NCBI GenBank assembly: GCA_041608535.1
Contig: JBFISM010000040.1
Span: 1-26,066, forward strand
Reading direction: 5' to 3'
DNA: 26,066 nucleotides
DNA from: JBFISM01 sp041608535
GTDB taxonomy: Bacteria; Actinomycetota; Acidimicrobiia; Spongiisociales; UBA5794
Made by a program: the position numbers and the translations under genes. This document shows positions 1 through 7,336 of the stretch, one piece after another (within the stretch, counting starts at the first letter, position 1; the number at the start of each line of letters is the position of its first letter). The notes below the pieces were generated by a model. The model ran no database searches, had not been told where the DNA came from, and saw only the letters and a list, made by a program, of their open reading frames with translations.

Positions 1-650
1 GAGTCGAAGTTGAGCGACACCTTCGTGGCGCGAATGGTCTGCGACGAGTAGCCCTTGATCTGGGCGACGATCTCCTCGACCCGTTCGAGGAGGCGGTCGG
101 CGGGTACGGACTCGTTGGCGAGCCCGATCTCGGCGGCTTCCTTCCCGGAGTACCGCTTGCACAGGAAGATCATCTCCTTGGCGCGACGTTCCCCGATGAG
201 CTTGCCGATGTATTGGGTGGCGCCCACCGTGGGACAGGCGCCGACACGGGCACCGGTCTGCCCGAAGATGGAGTCCTCGGCGGCGACCACGAGATCGCAC
301 CACAGCATCAGCTCGTGCCCCCCGCCGACACAGGCGCCCTCGACCATGGCGATGACCGGGATCGGCAGGTTGCGACACGTCATGGCGACCATCTGCATGC
401 GATCGTTCCACATGTACGAGTTGGCCTTGTTGAGCTTCATCATGGCGTGGAAGTCGCCGCCGGCGGAGAAATGGCCGCCCACGCCATAGACCACGGCAGC
501 GACGATCGTCGGGTCCTCACGGGTGGAATCGAGCGCATGGGCGATCTCGTCGAGCGTCTGCTCCCGAAACGCATTCCTCACTTCCGGCCGGTTGATGCCG
601 ATCCAGGCGGCGTCGTTGCGCCTGTCGAAGACGATCTCGGTGTAGGTCAT
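1..650 (-). CDS. Enoyl-CoA hydratase/isomerase family protein (MenB/BadI-like), 3' end cut by window edge
   Basis: Crotonase-fold enzyme acting on a CoA thioester. The 216 codons present carry both oxyanion-hole regions: HFSAGGDF at about residues 60-67 and EGACVGGGHEL at about 108-118. The later IFGQTGARVG and the CKRYSGKEAAEIGLAN stretch are features I associate with the MenB/BadI (2-ketocyclohexanecarboxyl-CoA hydrolase) branch rather than with generic fatty-acid hydratases, so a ring-opening or ring-forming reaction on a CoA-bound cyclic acid is possible; this is inference. The ATG at 648-650 has GGAGAG a few bases upstream on the minus strand. The stop lies beyond base 1. The gene is divergent from the dehydrogenase operon at 841 and shares its 190-bp promoter region. 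The family assignment is firm; the substrate is unknown. Confidence 0.9.
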   Translation of the reverse strand, partial: MTYTEIVFDRRNDAAWIGINRPEVRNAFREQTLDEIAHALDSTREDPTIVAAVVYGVGGHFSAGGDFHAMMKLNKANSYMWNDRMQMVAMTCRNLPIPVIAMVEGACVGGGHELMLWCDLVVAAEDSIFGQTGARVGACPTVGATQYIGKLIGERRAKEMIFLCKRYSGKEAAEIGLANESVPADRLLERVEEIVAQIKGYSSQTIRATKVSLNFD

Positions 651-747
651 CGGTCTCTCCACTCTCGATGCGATCCCATTGGCCGGACCCCCCGAGCGCC
701 ACCGACAACCTGGACGCACCCGGCTGAGCGAGGTCTGCGCGGGCAAC

Positions 748-762
748 CCTATATTTTATAGG
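748..762. promoter_or_regulatory. AT-rich palindrome in the divergent promoter region (candidate operator)
   Basis: CCTATA-TTT-TATAGG is a perfect 6-bp inverted repeat with a 3-base centre, lying between the enoyl-CoA hydratase gene (minus) and the dehydrogenase operon (plus). It stands out as AT-rich in GC-rich surroundings. The half-site TATAGGACC resembles TATAGGATCC at 24886-24899 (minus) and TATACGATCC at 16389-16404 (minus), both in promoter regions of other catabolic genes. It could be a GntR/TetR-type operator or overlapping -10 elements; the sequence alone does not decide. Confidence 0.45.
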
Positions 763-840
763 ACCGAGCTGTCGACCCGCGATGACAGCCGCAGCGGGTA
801 GCGATGGCGACGTGAGGGTGGCGCCGGCCGAGGAGGAGTG

Positions 841-1716
841 ATGCGGTTGGGATGGATTGGTCTCGGGGACATGGGCCAGGTCATCGTCCCCCGCCTCCTC
901 GATGCCGGTCACGACGTCGTTGGTTGGAATCGCACCGCCTCCAAAGGGGATGCGCTGATCGCGGCCGGGATGACGTGGGCCGACTCGCCACGACACGTAG
1001 CCGCAGCCTCCGCTGCCGTCTTCTCGATGGTCACCGACGCCGCCGCGGTCGAAGACATCGCGTTGGGCGACGACGGAGTGATCTCCGGACTCGCCTCCGA
1101 CGGCGTCTTTCTCGACATGAGCACCATCGACCCTGACGTGAGCCGGAGCGTCAGCGACACGTTCGCCGCCAGGGGACTGACGATGCTCGATGCTCCGCTC
1201 TCCGGCAGCCCGGTGACCGTGCGACAGGGCACGGCTTCGACCATGGTCGGCGGAGATCACGCGGCCTTCGAGCGCATGAAGGCCGTGCTGCTCGATATCG
1301 GTTCCAAGGTGAGCTACATCGGCCCGAGTGGCACTGCAGTGCAGATGAAGGTGGCGATCAACCTCACGTTGATCGTGGAGATGGTGGCGTTCTGCGAGTC
1401 GGTGGCTCTCGCCGAAAAAGGTGGTGTCGACCGGGCGGTGGCCGTCGACGCCATGCTGAAGAGCGTTGTCGCTTCGCCGGTGATGGGCTATCGCGGCCCC
1501 TTCATCTTGGAGATGCCCGACAAACCACTGGCCGATGTGACGCTCCAGCAGAAGGACATGGTTCTGGCGCTCGACGTGGCCCGGCGCCAGGGTTCGCCTG
1601 CGCCGCTGGGCGCCGTCGCCAACGAGCTGCTCAATGCCTGCCGCGGGCTCGGTATCGACCATCGGGACTTCGTCACCGTGTTCGACGTCTACCGGCTGCT
1701 GTCGGGAGGAGAGTGA
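841..1716 (+). CDS. NAD(P)-dependent 3-hydroxyisobutyrate/beta-hydroxyacid dehydrogenase family protein
   Basis: About 291-residue beta-hydroxyacid dehydrogenase that would oxidise a 3-hydroxy acid, or reduce the matching semialdehyde, with NAD(P). The N-terminal Rossmann motif GLGDMG is at residues 7-12. The substrate-binding DAPLSGSPVTVRQGT stretch is at about 117-131, and the catalytic lysine is K170 in AVQMKVAINL, the usual position for the family. AGGAGG at 831-836 favours the ATG at 841 over the in-frame GTG at 838, which is too close to it. It is the first gene of a three-gene coupled operon (TGATG overlap with the cupin gene). The context with a 2-keto-4-pentenoate hydratase-like gene suggests catabolism of an organic acid. 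The exact substrate is not readable. Confidence 0.9.
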   Translation: MRLGWIGLGDMGQVIVPRLLDAGHDVVGWNRTASKGDALIAAGMTWADSPRHVAAASAAVFSMVTDAAAVEDIALGDDGVISGLASDGVFLDMSTIDPDVSRSVSDTFAARGLTMLDAPLSGSPVTVRQGTASTMVGGDHAAFERMKAVLLDIGSKVSYIGPSGTAVQMKVAINLTLIVEMVAFCESVALAEKGGVDRAVAVDAMLKSVVASPVMGYRGPFILEMPDKPLADVTLQQKDMVLALDVARRQGSPAPLGAVANELLNACRGLGIDHRDFVTVFDVYRLLSGGE

Positions 1717-2108
1717 TGGATCGGTTTCACACCAACCTGGAGCATGTTCCGATGGTCGGAGGGCTCCGTGAGGACGAGGGCTGGATCGACATGCGAGTCC
1801 AGTTCCTCATCGACGCGGCGACGGCGGGGAGCGACGACCTCCTGCTGGGCTGGACGGTCCTTCCACCAGGAGCCCGGCACGATCGGCACCTCCACCGCAA
1901 CGCCGACGAGTTCTTCGTGGTTCTCCAGGGGTCGGGCCACATCTACACCGACGACGGCACCGAGCCGGCGACGACCGGCGACGTGGTGTGGACGCCGCGG
2001 GGCCGCTGGCACGGCTTCGACAACACCGGCGAGGAGGATGTCGTGCTGGTGTGGGGCTGGAGTGGGTGTGGCTCGCTCGAAGCCTCCGGTTACGAGGTCG
2101 CCGAGTGA
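1716..2108 (+). CDS. Small single-domain cupin protein
   Basis: 130-residue monocupin with both classical motifs intact. Motif 1 fits G(X)5HXH(X)4E(X)6G, with H58, H60 and E65 as metal ligands. Motif 2 fits G(X)5PXG(X)2H(X)3N, with H99 as fourth ligand. It should therefore bind a divalent metal and may be a small isomerase, dioxygenase or sugar/acid-binding enzyme; the family is too broad for a reaction. The ATG overlaps the preceding stop (TGATG), has GGGAGGA at 1704-1710, and is preceded by an in-frame GTG at 1713. Its end overlaps the next gene by four bases. Tight coupling to the dehydrogenase and hydratase implies a role in the same pathway. Confidence 0.85.
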   Translation: MDRFHTNLEHVPMVGGLREDEGWIDMRVQFLIDAATAGSDDLLLGWTVLPPGARHDRHLHRNADEFFVVLQGSGHIYTDDGTEPATTGDVVWTPRGRWHGFDNTGEEDVVLVWGWSGCGSLEASGYEVAE

Positions 2109-2833
2109 GCCGAGTACCGGCCGGCCCGTGGGAGGACCCCAGGGTGCGGGCCGGGTTGAAGCGACAGCTCGCCGCACGCCGCCGTCTGCTCGAAGCGGGC
2201 GCTCGTCCCATCGGGTGGAAGGTGGGATTCGGTGCTCCTGCATCGCTCGACATGATGGAGATCACCGCCCCGCTGCTCGGGTTTCTCACCGACGCCACCT
2301 CCCTCCCCAACGGCAGCAGCGTCGACGTCACCTCCTGGGAGCGCGGCATCGTCGAGTTCGAGGTCGCCGTCCTGCTCGGGGCGGATGTCACCGCCGGGAC
2401 CCCGGCCGCCGAGGCCGCACGTGCGGTAGCCGGGATCGCGCCGGCGATCGAGCTGGCCAACATCGATCTCCCCCTCGGCCCCGATGCCGTGAGTGACATC
2501 GTTGCCGGCAACATCTTTCACCAGAACGTCATCCTGGGTGACGCCGACATGCAACGCCGCGCGCTGGACATCTCGGGTCTGGTTGCGGCGATCGCCACCG
2601 ACGGCGAGCCGCATTCCACGACACACGATCTCCAGGCGATGACCGGGCAGTACCCCGAGATCGTCGCCACGGTGGCGACGACCCTCGCCTCGCAGGGTGA
2701 GACGTTGCGTCGTGGCGATCTGATCATCACCGGCTCGGTGATCGCCCCGATTCCAGTGAGCGCAGGCCGAGAGTTCACCTTCACCCTGCGCCCGCTACCG
2801 CCGATCTCGGTGATCGTGGAACAGACGAGCTGA
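2105..2833 (+). CDS. 2-keto-4-pentenoate hydratase / 2-oxohepta-3-ene-1,7-dioate hydratase family protein (MhpD-like, FAH fold)
   Basis: About 242 residues, near the usual length of MhpD/HpcG-type hydratases and of 4-oxalocrotonate decarboxylases, which share the fold. It contains GWKVGF with K39 at the position of the family's conserved lysine, the E-x-E metal ligands in VEFEVAVLLG (E84, E86), E116 in IAPAIELAN, and the NIFHQNVILG segment. The family adds water to, or decarboxylates, 2-keto-4-enoic acids late in meta-cleavage pathways. The GTG start at 2105 overlaps the cupin stop (GTGA), so the two are translationally coupled. Hydratase versus decarboxylase cannot be told from motifs alone. 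It ends 18 bp from the convergent amidohydrolase gene. Confidence 0.87.
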   Translation: MSRVPAGPWEDPRVRAGLKRQLAARRRLLEAGARPIGWKVGFGAPASLDMMEITAPLLGFLTDATSLPNGSSVDVTSWERGIVEFEVAVLLGADVTAGTPAAEAARAVAGIAPAIELANIDLPLGPDAVSDIVAGNIFHQNVILGDADMQRRALDISGLVAAIATDGEPHSTTHDLQAMTGQYPEIVATVATTLASQGETLRRGDLIITGSVIAPIPVSAGREFTFTLRPLPPISVIVEQTS

Positions 2834-2851
2834 CGACGGGCCAACCGCCGC

Positions 2852-4453
2852 TCAATCGAACCCGGCAAAGGCACCTGCGGCATGCACGACGCAGCCACCG
2901 ACCAAGGTGAGGTCGGCGGCGACCTCGCCGAGGTCGTCGACCTCGGCGAACACGTCGTGGGTGAGCACCGCGACATCAGCGGCCATACCCGGGGCTAGCC
3001 GTCCCCGCAACCCTTCCTCGAGCGAGAACCAAGCGCTGCCCGCCGTGTACGCAGTCAACGCCTCCGTGATGGAGAGCCGGTGTCGCTCGGCTCGGGGGGG
3101 AGCGCCGTCGATCGACTCGCCGGTCACCAGCCACCAGATGCACCGCCACGGATCGATCTCCGCAACCACCGTGGCATCGGTGCCGGCGCCGAGCGGTATC
3201 CCCCGGTCGAGGATGTCCCGCAACGGTGGGGCAGCGGCGGCCACCTCGTCACCCCACAACGACGCCGAATCGGCCATCCGCCAGATCATCCTGTCCTGGA
3301 TGGCCAGACCGGTGCCCAGCCTCCCAACGCGCTCCAGATTGCCCATGCCGATCGGCTCGACGTGGGCGAGCGCCGTGCGGGCGAGACCCACCTCCCCGTC
3401 GACCGCCTCCCATACGTCGAGGATGTCGGCGATCGTGGCATCGAAGATGGCGTGCATGTGGAGCGGCCACCCCGCTCGTGCCAGCAGCCGGGTGATCTCG
3501 GCCAGATCCCGCTTCGCCTCCGGTGACATCGTCCACGGGCGAACACCCTCCATGTCGTGGCAACCGAAGGACAGCACCTCGCCGTAGCCGGTGTAGCGCA
3601 GCATGTCGTCGCCAAACCCCGGCTCGACGTAACGGACCCATTGCCGGGCGTCCTCCACCTCGCTCCCCCGGTTCGCCGGCACCACGTACAGCCGGGTCCG
3701 TACCGACAGGTCGCCCCTGCGCCACAGATCGAACAGTGCCCGATACGTCTCCGGAGACACTCCGAAGCCACCCGGATCGAGCACCCCGGTGATCCCTTTG
3801 GCGTTGAGCTCCGTCGCCAGCGCCTGCGTTGCGACGCGCTGCTCCTCCCGAGTGGGTGGCGGGATCTGCGAGAGCACGAAAGCAAAGGCACCGGGACCAC
3901 GGATCACACCGGTGGGAGACCCGTCGCTGTCTCGCTCGATGCTGCCACCCGGTGGGTCGGTGTCCGGGAGCAACTCCATCCCGGTGCGGTTGAGCGTGGC
4001 TTCCTCGTACAGGAGTTGCACGTAGACGGGATGCGCCGGGGCGACGTCGTCGAGCTCCGCAACCGACGGTCCACGACCTTCGGCGAACTGCCCCGGGTGC
4101 CAGCCACCCACCACCCGCAGCCAGGTGCCCGGTGGTGTTTGCGCAGCCCTGGTGCGCAGCCGCTCGAGGGCCTCCGCCAGGGTGGCCACACCGTCCCAGC
4201 GTACGACATCGTTCCAGGTCAGCCCCGCCCGCACGAAGTGGATGTGCGAATCGATGAGACCCGGAATGGCCAGCCCTCCATCGAGATCCAGCACACGGGC
4301 GCTCGTGGAGAGGCGGGAAGCGACGTCGGCGTGATGACCGGTAGCGATGACGATGCCGTTGGATATCGCCAGCGCATCGACCAGACCGGAGCCCGTCCAG
4401 ATCTTCCCGTTGGTCATCAAGAGATCGGACGTGAGGTCGGAACGACGGTGCAT
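2852..4453 (-). CDS. YtcJ-type metal-dependent amidohydrolase
   Basis: 533-residue amidohydrolase-superfamily enzyme of the YtcJ/COG1574 type, which hydrolyses amide or ester bonds of unknown natural substrates. The N-terminal LLMTNGKIWTG beta segment is followed by the metal-binding H-x-H (GLIDSHIHF, H70 and H72), a histidine-rich LHMHAIFDA segment, LAHVEPIG, and near the C-terminus LGAGTDATVV, which carries the usual metal-ligand aspartate. Length agrees with the family. I chose the ATG at 4451-4453 because it leaves the first strand complete and does not overlap the divergent RidA gene; a longer frame to 4561 would overlap it, and an internal ATG at 4417 would begin inside the first strand. 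No convincing ribosome binding site is visible for either candidate. Confidence 0.87.
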   Translation of the reverse strand: MHRRSDLTSDLLMTNGKIWTGSGLVDALAISNGIVIATGHHADVASRLSTSARVLDLDGGLAIPGLIDSHIHFVRAGLTWNDVVRWDGVATLAEALERLRTRAAQTPPGTWLRVVGGWHPGQFAEGRGPSVAELDDVAPAHPVYVQLLYEEATLNRTGMELLPDTDPPGGSIERDSDGSPTGVIRGPGAFAFVLSQIPPPTREEQRVATQALATELNAKGITGVLDPGGFGVSPETYRALFDLWRRGDLSVRTRLYVVPANRGSEVEDARQWVRYVEPGFGDDMLRYTGYGEVLSFGCHDMEGVRPWTMSPEAKRDLAEITRLLARAGWPLHMHAIFDATIADILDVWEAVDGEVGLARTALAHVEPIGMGNLERVGRLGTGLAIQDRMIWRMADSASLWGDEVAAAAPPLRDILDRGIPLGAGTDATVVAEIDPWRCIWWLVTGESIDGAPPRAERHRLSITEALTAYTAGSAWFSLEEGLRGRLAPGMAADVAVLTHDVFAEVDDLGEVAADLTLVGGCVVHAAGAFAGFD

Positions 4454-4521
4454 TGGGTTCGACTCAGATGGCGTGATGTGCGGACCGTAACATCGTCGCA
4501 GCGAGCGAGCGGGAGCACGAC

Positions 4522-4947
4522 ATGGCATACGAGGTGATCCACACTCGAGACAACGATCCACGCTTCAACATGCCGTATGCCCCGGCGATCAAGGTCACTT
4601 CCGGGTCGCTCCTCTTCCTCGCTGGGGTCACCGCGGCCCCCGTGTATCACTCCCATCCCCATGTTCCCGCCGAGTTCGACGACATCCCGGAAGACGCCGC
4701 CCAGCAGGCGCAACGCACGGTTGCCGCACTGGGCGAGATCATGCAGGCAGCAGGCGGTTCGCTGCACGACATCGTCGAGCTGACCCGGTACATCAAGGAC
4801 GTGGATCGCAACCAGGACGCCATCAACCGCGTGTTCTCCGGCGCCTTCGGCGATCATCGCCCCGCCAGCACCACCGTCGAGGTCGTGCGCCTCGCCACCG
4901 ACCCGCGCCTGGTGCTCGAGGTACGTGCGGTGGCCGTGATCGATTGA
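4522..4947 (+). CDS. RidA/YjgF/YER057c family protein lacking the catalytic arginine
   Basis: 141-residue RidA-like protein, expected to form trimers in the cytosol. Recognisable parts are VTSGSLLFLAGVTA (residues 26-39), the QAQRTVAALGEIMQAAGGSLHDIVELTRYI helix-strand region and the C-terminal STTVEVVRLA...VLEVRAVAVI. The family's Arg (R105 of E. coli RidA in PARSCVEV) is replaced by Ser116 in PASTTVEV, so classical 2-aminoacrylate imine deamination is doubtful; it may belong to an Arg-less Rid subgroup with another role. GGGAG lies 7-8 bases before the ATG. It stands alone between the divergent amidohydrolase and the liv operon promoter. A second Arg-less RidA is at 19695-20096. Confidence 0.9.
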   Translation: MAYEVIHTRDNDPRFNMPYAPAIKVTSGSLLFLAGVTAAPVYHSHPHVPAEFDDIPEDAAQQAQRTVAALGEIMQAAGGSLHDIVELTRYIKDVDRNQDAINRVFSGAFGDHRPASTTVEVVRLATDPRLVLEVRAVAVID

Positions 4948-4990
4948 CAGCACCTCGTCGAAATCACCGCTGCGGGTGCCCTGCAATCGT

Positions 4991-5019
4991 TTGTAACGCC
5001 GATCGACCACTGCGACAAT
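4991..5019 (+). promoter_or_regulatory. Candidate sigma-70-type promoter of the liv operon
   Basis: TTGTAA (4991-4996) and GACAAT (5014-5019) are separated by exactly 17 bases, upstream of the livK start at 5067. The two hexamers match TTGACA/TATAAT at four positions each. Transcription would begin near 5026 and leave a leader of about 40 bases. Confidence 0.45.
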
Positions 5020-5026
5020 CGCGCCA

Positions 5027-5048
5027 GCCGGCGTCGTGGTTCGCCGGC
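5027..5048 (+). other. Small leader hairpin just before the livK ribosome binding site
   Basis: GCCGGCG (5027-5033) and CGCCGGC (5042-5048) form a perfect 7-bp stem with an 8-base loop, six bases before the GAGGAGG Shine-Dalgarno at 5054-5060. It could affect mRNA stability or initiation. No regulatory function can be shown. Confidence 0.35.
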
Positions 5049-5066
5049 CACTCGAGGAGGAGCGGT

Positions 5067-6386
5067 ATGACGAAGAATCGGAGCTACCTCCGCGTCCTGG
5101 CCATCTGGTTGATCCTGGCCCTCATCGCTGCCGCATGCGGCGACGGCGACGACGCCACCGATGACACCGGCGGGGATGCGGGCACCGACCAGGCCACCAC
5201 GACCGCCGAGGCCGACGATCCCGGAGATGACGAGCCCACCGATGGCGAGCCCATCGTCGTCGGCGGATCGCTCGCCCTCACCGGATTCCTGGCGCCGACT
5301 GCAGCCATCCACAAGGTGGCCGGCGACATGTTCGTCGAGCAGCTCAACGCCAACGGCGGGCTGCTGGGACGCGAGGTGGTGTGGGATGTGCGCGACGACG
5401 AGTCGGTCCCCGACCAGGCTGCAGCCATCTACGAGCGGCTCATCACCGAGGAGAACGTCGACCTGGTGCTGGGTCCATACGGCACCGGCACCATCACCGC
5501 AGCGATGGCCGTCGCCGAGCGTGAGGGCTACGTGTTCCCGCATCACACAGCCTCACTCACCTATGCGTACACCTACGAGTGCCACTTCCCCACTTGGCCG
5601 GTGGGTCTCGACACCAACATCTCCAATCCCAACATCGTGTACGACGCCATCGAGGCGTCGGGCAACCCGCCACAGACAATCGGGTTCGTGCTCAACGAGT
5701 TCCCCGGCACCCAGCTCATCGGCTACGGACCTCCCAACTCCGACGCCGGTGGTGCCATCTCCGAGGCACGCAAGCGGGGCTGGGAAGTGGTGCTCGAGGT
5801 GAGCTTCCCCACCGCGACCAGCGATTGGGGACCCATTGCCGCCCAGGTGGCCGAAGCCGATCCCGACTTCCTCTACGTCGGTGCGCTCGGCGTCGATGGG
5901 CCCAACTTGCTCACCGCACTCGACGCCATCGGCTACGTGCCGCGCGGCCACTTCTACCAGTGGCCGGCACCGGGACCGCTGCTGGGGGCACCCAACGCCA
6001 ACGGGGCGATGTCGGTGACCGTGTTCGAGAGCCACCCCCCGTACACCGACGACCCGGAAGCGGCCGCCATCGTCGAGGAGTTTGCCGAGAAGGCTGCAGC
6101 CGCCGACATCCCGTACACCAAGTTCGACGTGCAGGCCGCAGTGTCGTGGACGGCATGGCAGGTGCTCGTCGCCGGCGTCGAAGGTGCGGGCAGTCTCGAC
6201 CAACGCGCCATCTGCGACTGGCTGAAGGACAACCCGGTGGACACCATCATCGGAACCATCGACTTCAACCCGGACGAGCAGAACTATTACGGAGATCTCT
6301 CCGTGATCAAGCAGATCCAGGATGGCGAGTGGGTCGTGGTCTACCCGCCAGACAAGGCGCTCCCCGGCGCCGAGCCGGAGCTGTAA
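5067..6386 (+). CDS. livK: ABC transporter substrate-binding lipoprotein (branched-chain amino acid/amide type)
   Basis: 439-residue extracytoplasmic binding protein of the Leu/Ile/Val (periplasmic-binding-protein type I) family. The signal peptide (residues 1-23) ends in a lipobox LIAAAC with C24 as lipidated cysteine. An acidic, Thr/Asp-rich linker (about 25-65) leads to the mature domain beginning PIVVGGSLALTGF. GAGGAGG at 5054-5060 fixes the ATG at 5067. It is the first gene of livK-H-M-G-F and delivers ligand to the membrane permeases. LivK-like proteins in actinobacterial catabolic loci often bind aromatic acids, amides or carboxylates rather than amino acids; with amidohydrolase, RidA and hydratase genes next door, a catabolic substrate is plausible but is inference. 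Confidence 0.93.
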   Translation: MTKNRSYLRVLAIWLILALIAAACGDGDDATDDTGGDAGTDQATTTAEADDPGDDEPTDGEPIVVGGSLALTGFLAPTAAIHKVAGDMFVEQLNANGGLLGREVVWDVRDDESVPDQAAAIYERLITEENVDLVLGPYGTGTITAAMAVAEREGYVFPHHTASLTYAYTYECHFPTWPVGLDTNISNPNIVYDAIEASGNPPQTIGFVLNEFPGTQLIGYGPPNSDAGGAISEARKRGWEVVLEVSFPTATSDWGPIAAQVAEADPDFLYVGALGVDGPNLLTALDAIGYVPRGHFYQWPAPGPLLGAPNANGAMSVTVFESHPPYTDDPEAAAIVEEFAEKAAAADIPYTKFDVQAAVSWTAWQVLVAGVEGAGSLDQRAICDWLKDNPVDTIIGTIDFNPDEQNYYGDLSVIKQIQDGEWVVVYPPDKALPGAEPEL

Positions 6387-6395
6387 CCGACCGGA

Positions 6396-6434
6396 TAGTG
6401 GTCGGCGCACGGGCCGGGCGTGCACCGACCACTA
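6396..6434 (+). terminator. Intercistronic hairpin between livK and livH (attenuator or mRNA stabiliser)
   Basis: TAGTGGTCGGCGCAC (6396-6410) pairs with GTGCACCGACCACTA (6420-6434): a 15-bp stem with one mismatch and a 9-base GC-rich loop, starting 9 bases after the livK stop. No U-tract follows. A structure here is commonly used to make binding-protein mRNA more abundant than permease mRNA, by partial termination or 3'-end protection. It ends 13 bases before the livH start, which has no clear Shine-Dalgarno. Confidence 0.65.
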
Positions 6435-6447
6435 CCGTCGCCTCGTC

Positions 6448-7326
6448 GTGGACGCCAATCTCCTCATCCAAGCCACCGTCTCCGGAGCGCTCATCGGTGG
6501 TCTCTATGCGCTGATGTCGCTCGGGCTCTCGCTGAGCTGGGGTGCGCTCGACATCATCAATCTCGTCCACTTCATGTTCATCCTCTTCGGGGCCTACTTC
6601 ACCTATCAGCTCACGGTGTCAACCGGCATGGATCCGTTGGCGACGGCGCTCCTCGTCGTGCCGGCTGGGTTTCTGATCGGTGGTGCCCTCCAGATCTTCT
6701 TCGAGGCGGCCAAGCTCGACGAGTTCAAGTCGCTCATCATCACCTTCGGTCTGTTCATCATCTTGCAGAGCCTGGCCCGCACCATCTGGTCGGCCGATTT
6801 CCGTACGCTCGATCAGAGCCTCAACCCGTACGCCTCGGCATCGGTGATCGTGGGAGACGTGGCCTTCCAGACCCCGCTCGTCATCGCCTTTGCTGCGGCA
6901 GGCCTGATCGCCATCGGGACCCGGGCGCTCATGGCGCACACCTACTTCGGCAAGGCGGTGCGGGCCGTCGTGCACGACGCCGATACCGCCCGTGCGTTCG
7001 GGGTGGACTCACAGCGGGTCGGGGTGCTGCTCGCCGCACTCGCCAGCGCATATTCGGCGCTCGCCGGGGTGCTCATCGCCACGTTCCAGTCGCTGTCCCC
7101 GACGATGGGCGTGGGCTGGTTCGGCATCGTCTTTCCGGTGGTGATCCTCGGTGGGCTGGGCAACGCCGTGGGCAATTTCCTCGCCGGGGTCGTCATCGGA
7201 GTGGCTGCCGGGATCGCCACCGTCGTGTGGGGCCCGCTGAGCGCAACGCTCGTGACGTTCTCGATCATGGTGCTCGCGCTGCTGTTCCGGCCCCAAGGAC
7301 TCTTCACCAGGAGGGCGACGATTTGA
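6448..7326 (+). CDS. livH: Branched-chain amino acid-type ABC transporter permease LivH
   Basis: 292-residue integral membrane permease, about eight hydrophobic segments, normal length for LivH. The N-terminus (DANLLIQATVSGALIGGLYALMSLG) and the LSWGALDIINLVHFMFILFGAY segment are typical, as is the cytoplasmic EAA-like region around GKAVRAVVHDADTARAFGVDSQRV, which should contact LivG/LivF. It ends in LLFRPQGLF, the usual LivH terminus. The start chosen is the GTG at 6448, which leaves the first helix complete. No good ribosome binding site precedes it, and a hairpin sits just upstream, so translation may be limited. It is followed 10 bases later by livM. Confidence 0.9.
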   Translation: MDANLLIQATVSGALIGGLYALMSLGLSLSWGALDIINLVHFMFILFGAYFTYQLTVSTGMDPLATALLVVPAGFLIGGALQIFFEAAKLDEFKSLIITFGLFIILQSLARTIWSADFRTLDQSLNPYASASVIVGDVAFQTPLVIAFAAAGLIAIGTRALMAHTYFGKAVRAVVHDADTARAFGVDSQRVGVLLAALASAYSALAGVLIATFQSLSPTMGVGWFGIVFPVVILGGLGNAVGNFLAGVVIGVAAGIATVVWGPLSATLVTFSIMVLALLFRPQGLFTRRATI

Positions 7327-7336
7327 GCCGCACAGC

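Noticed and set aside
517..1662. 381-codon open frame on the minus strand opposite the dehydrogenase gene
   Set aside because: Arg/His/Gly-rich translation with no domain; it mirrors the third-position GC of the real plus-strand gene, which has all family motifs.
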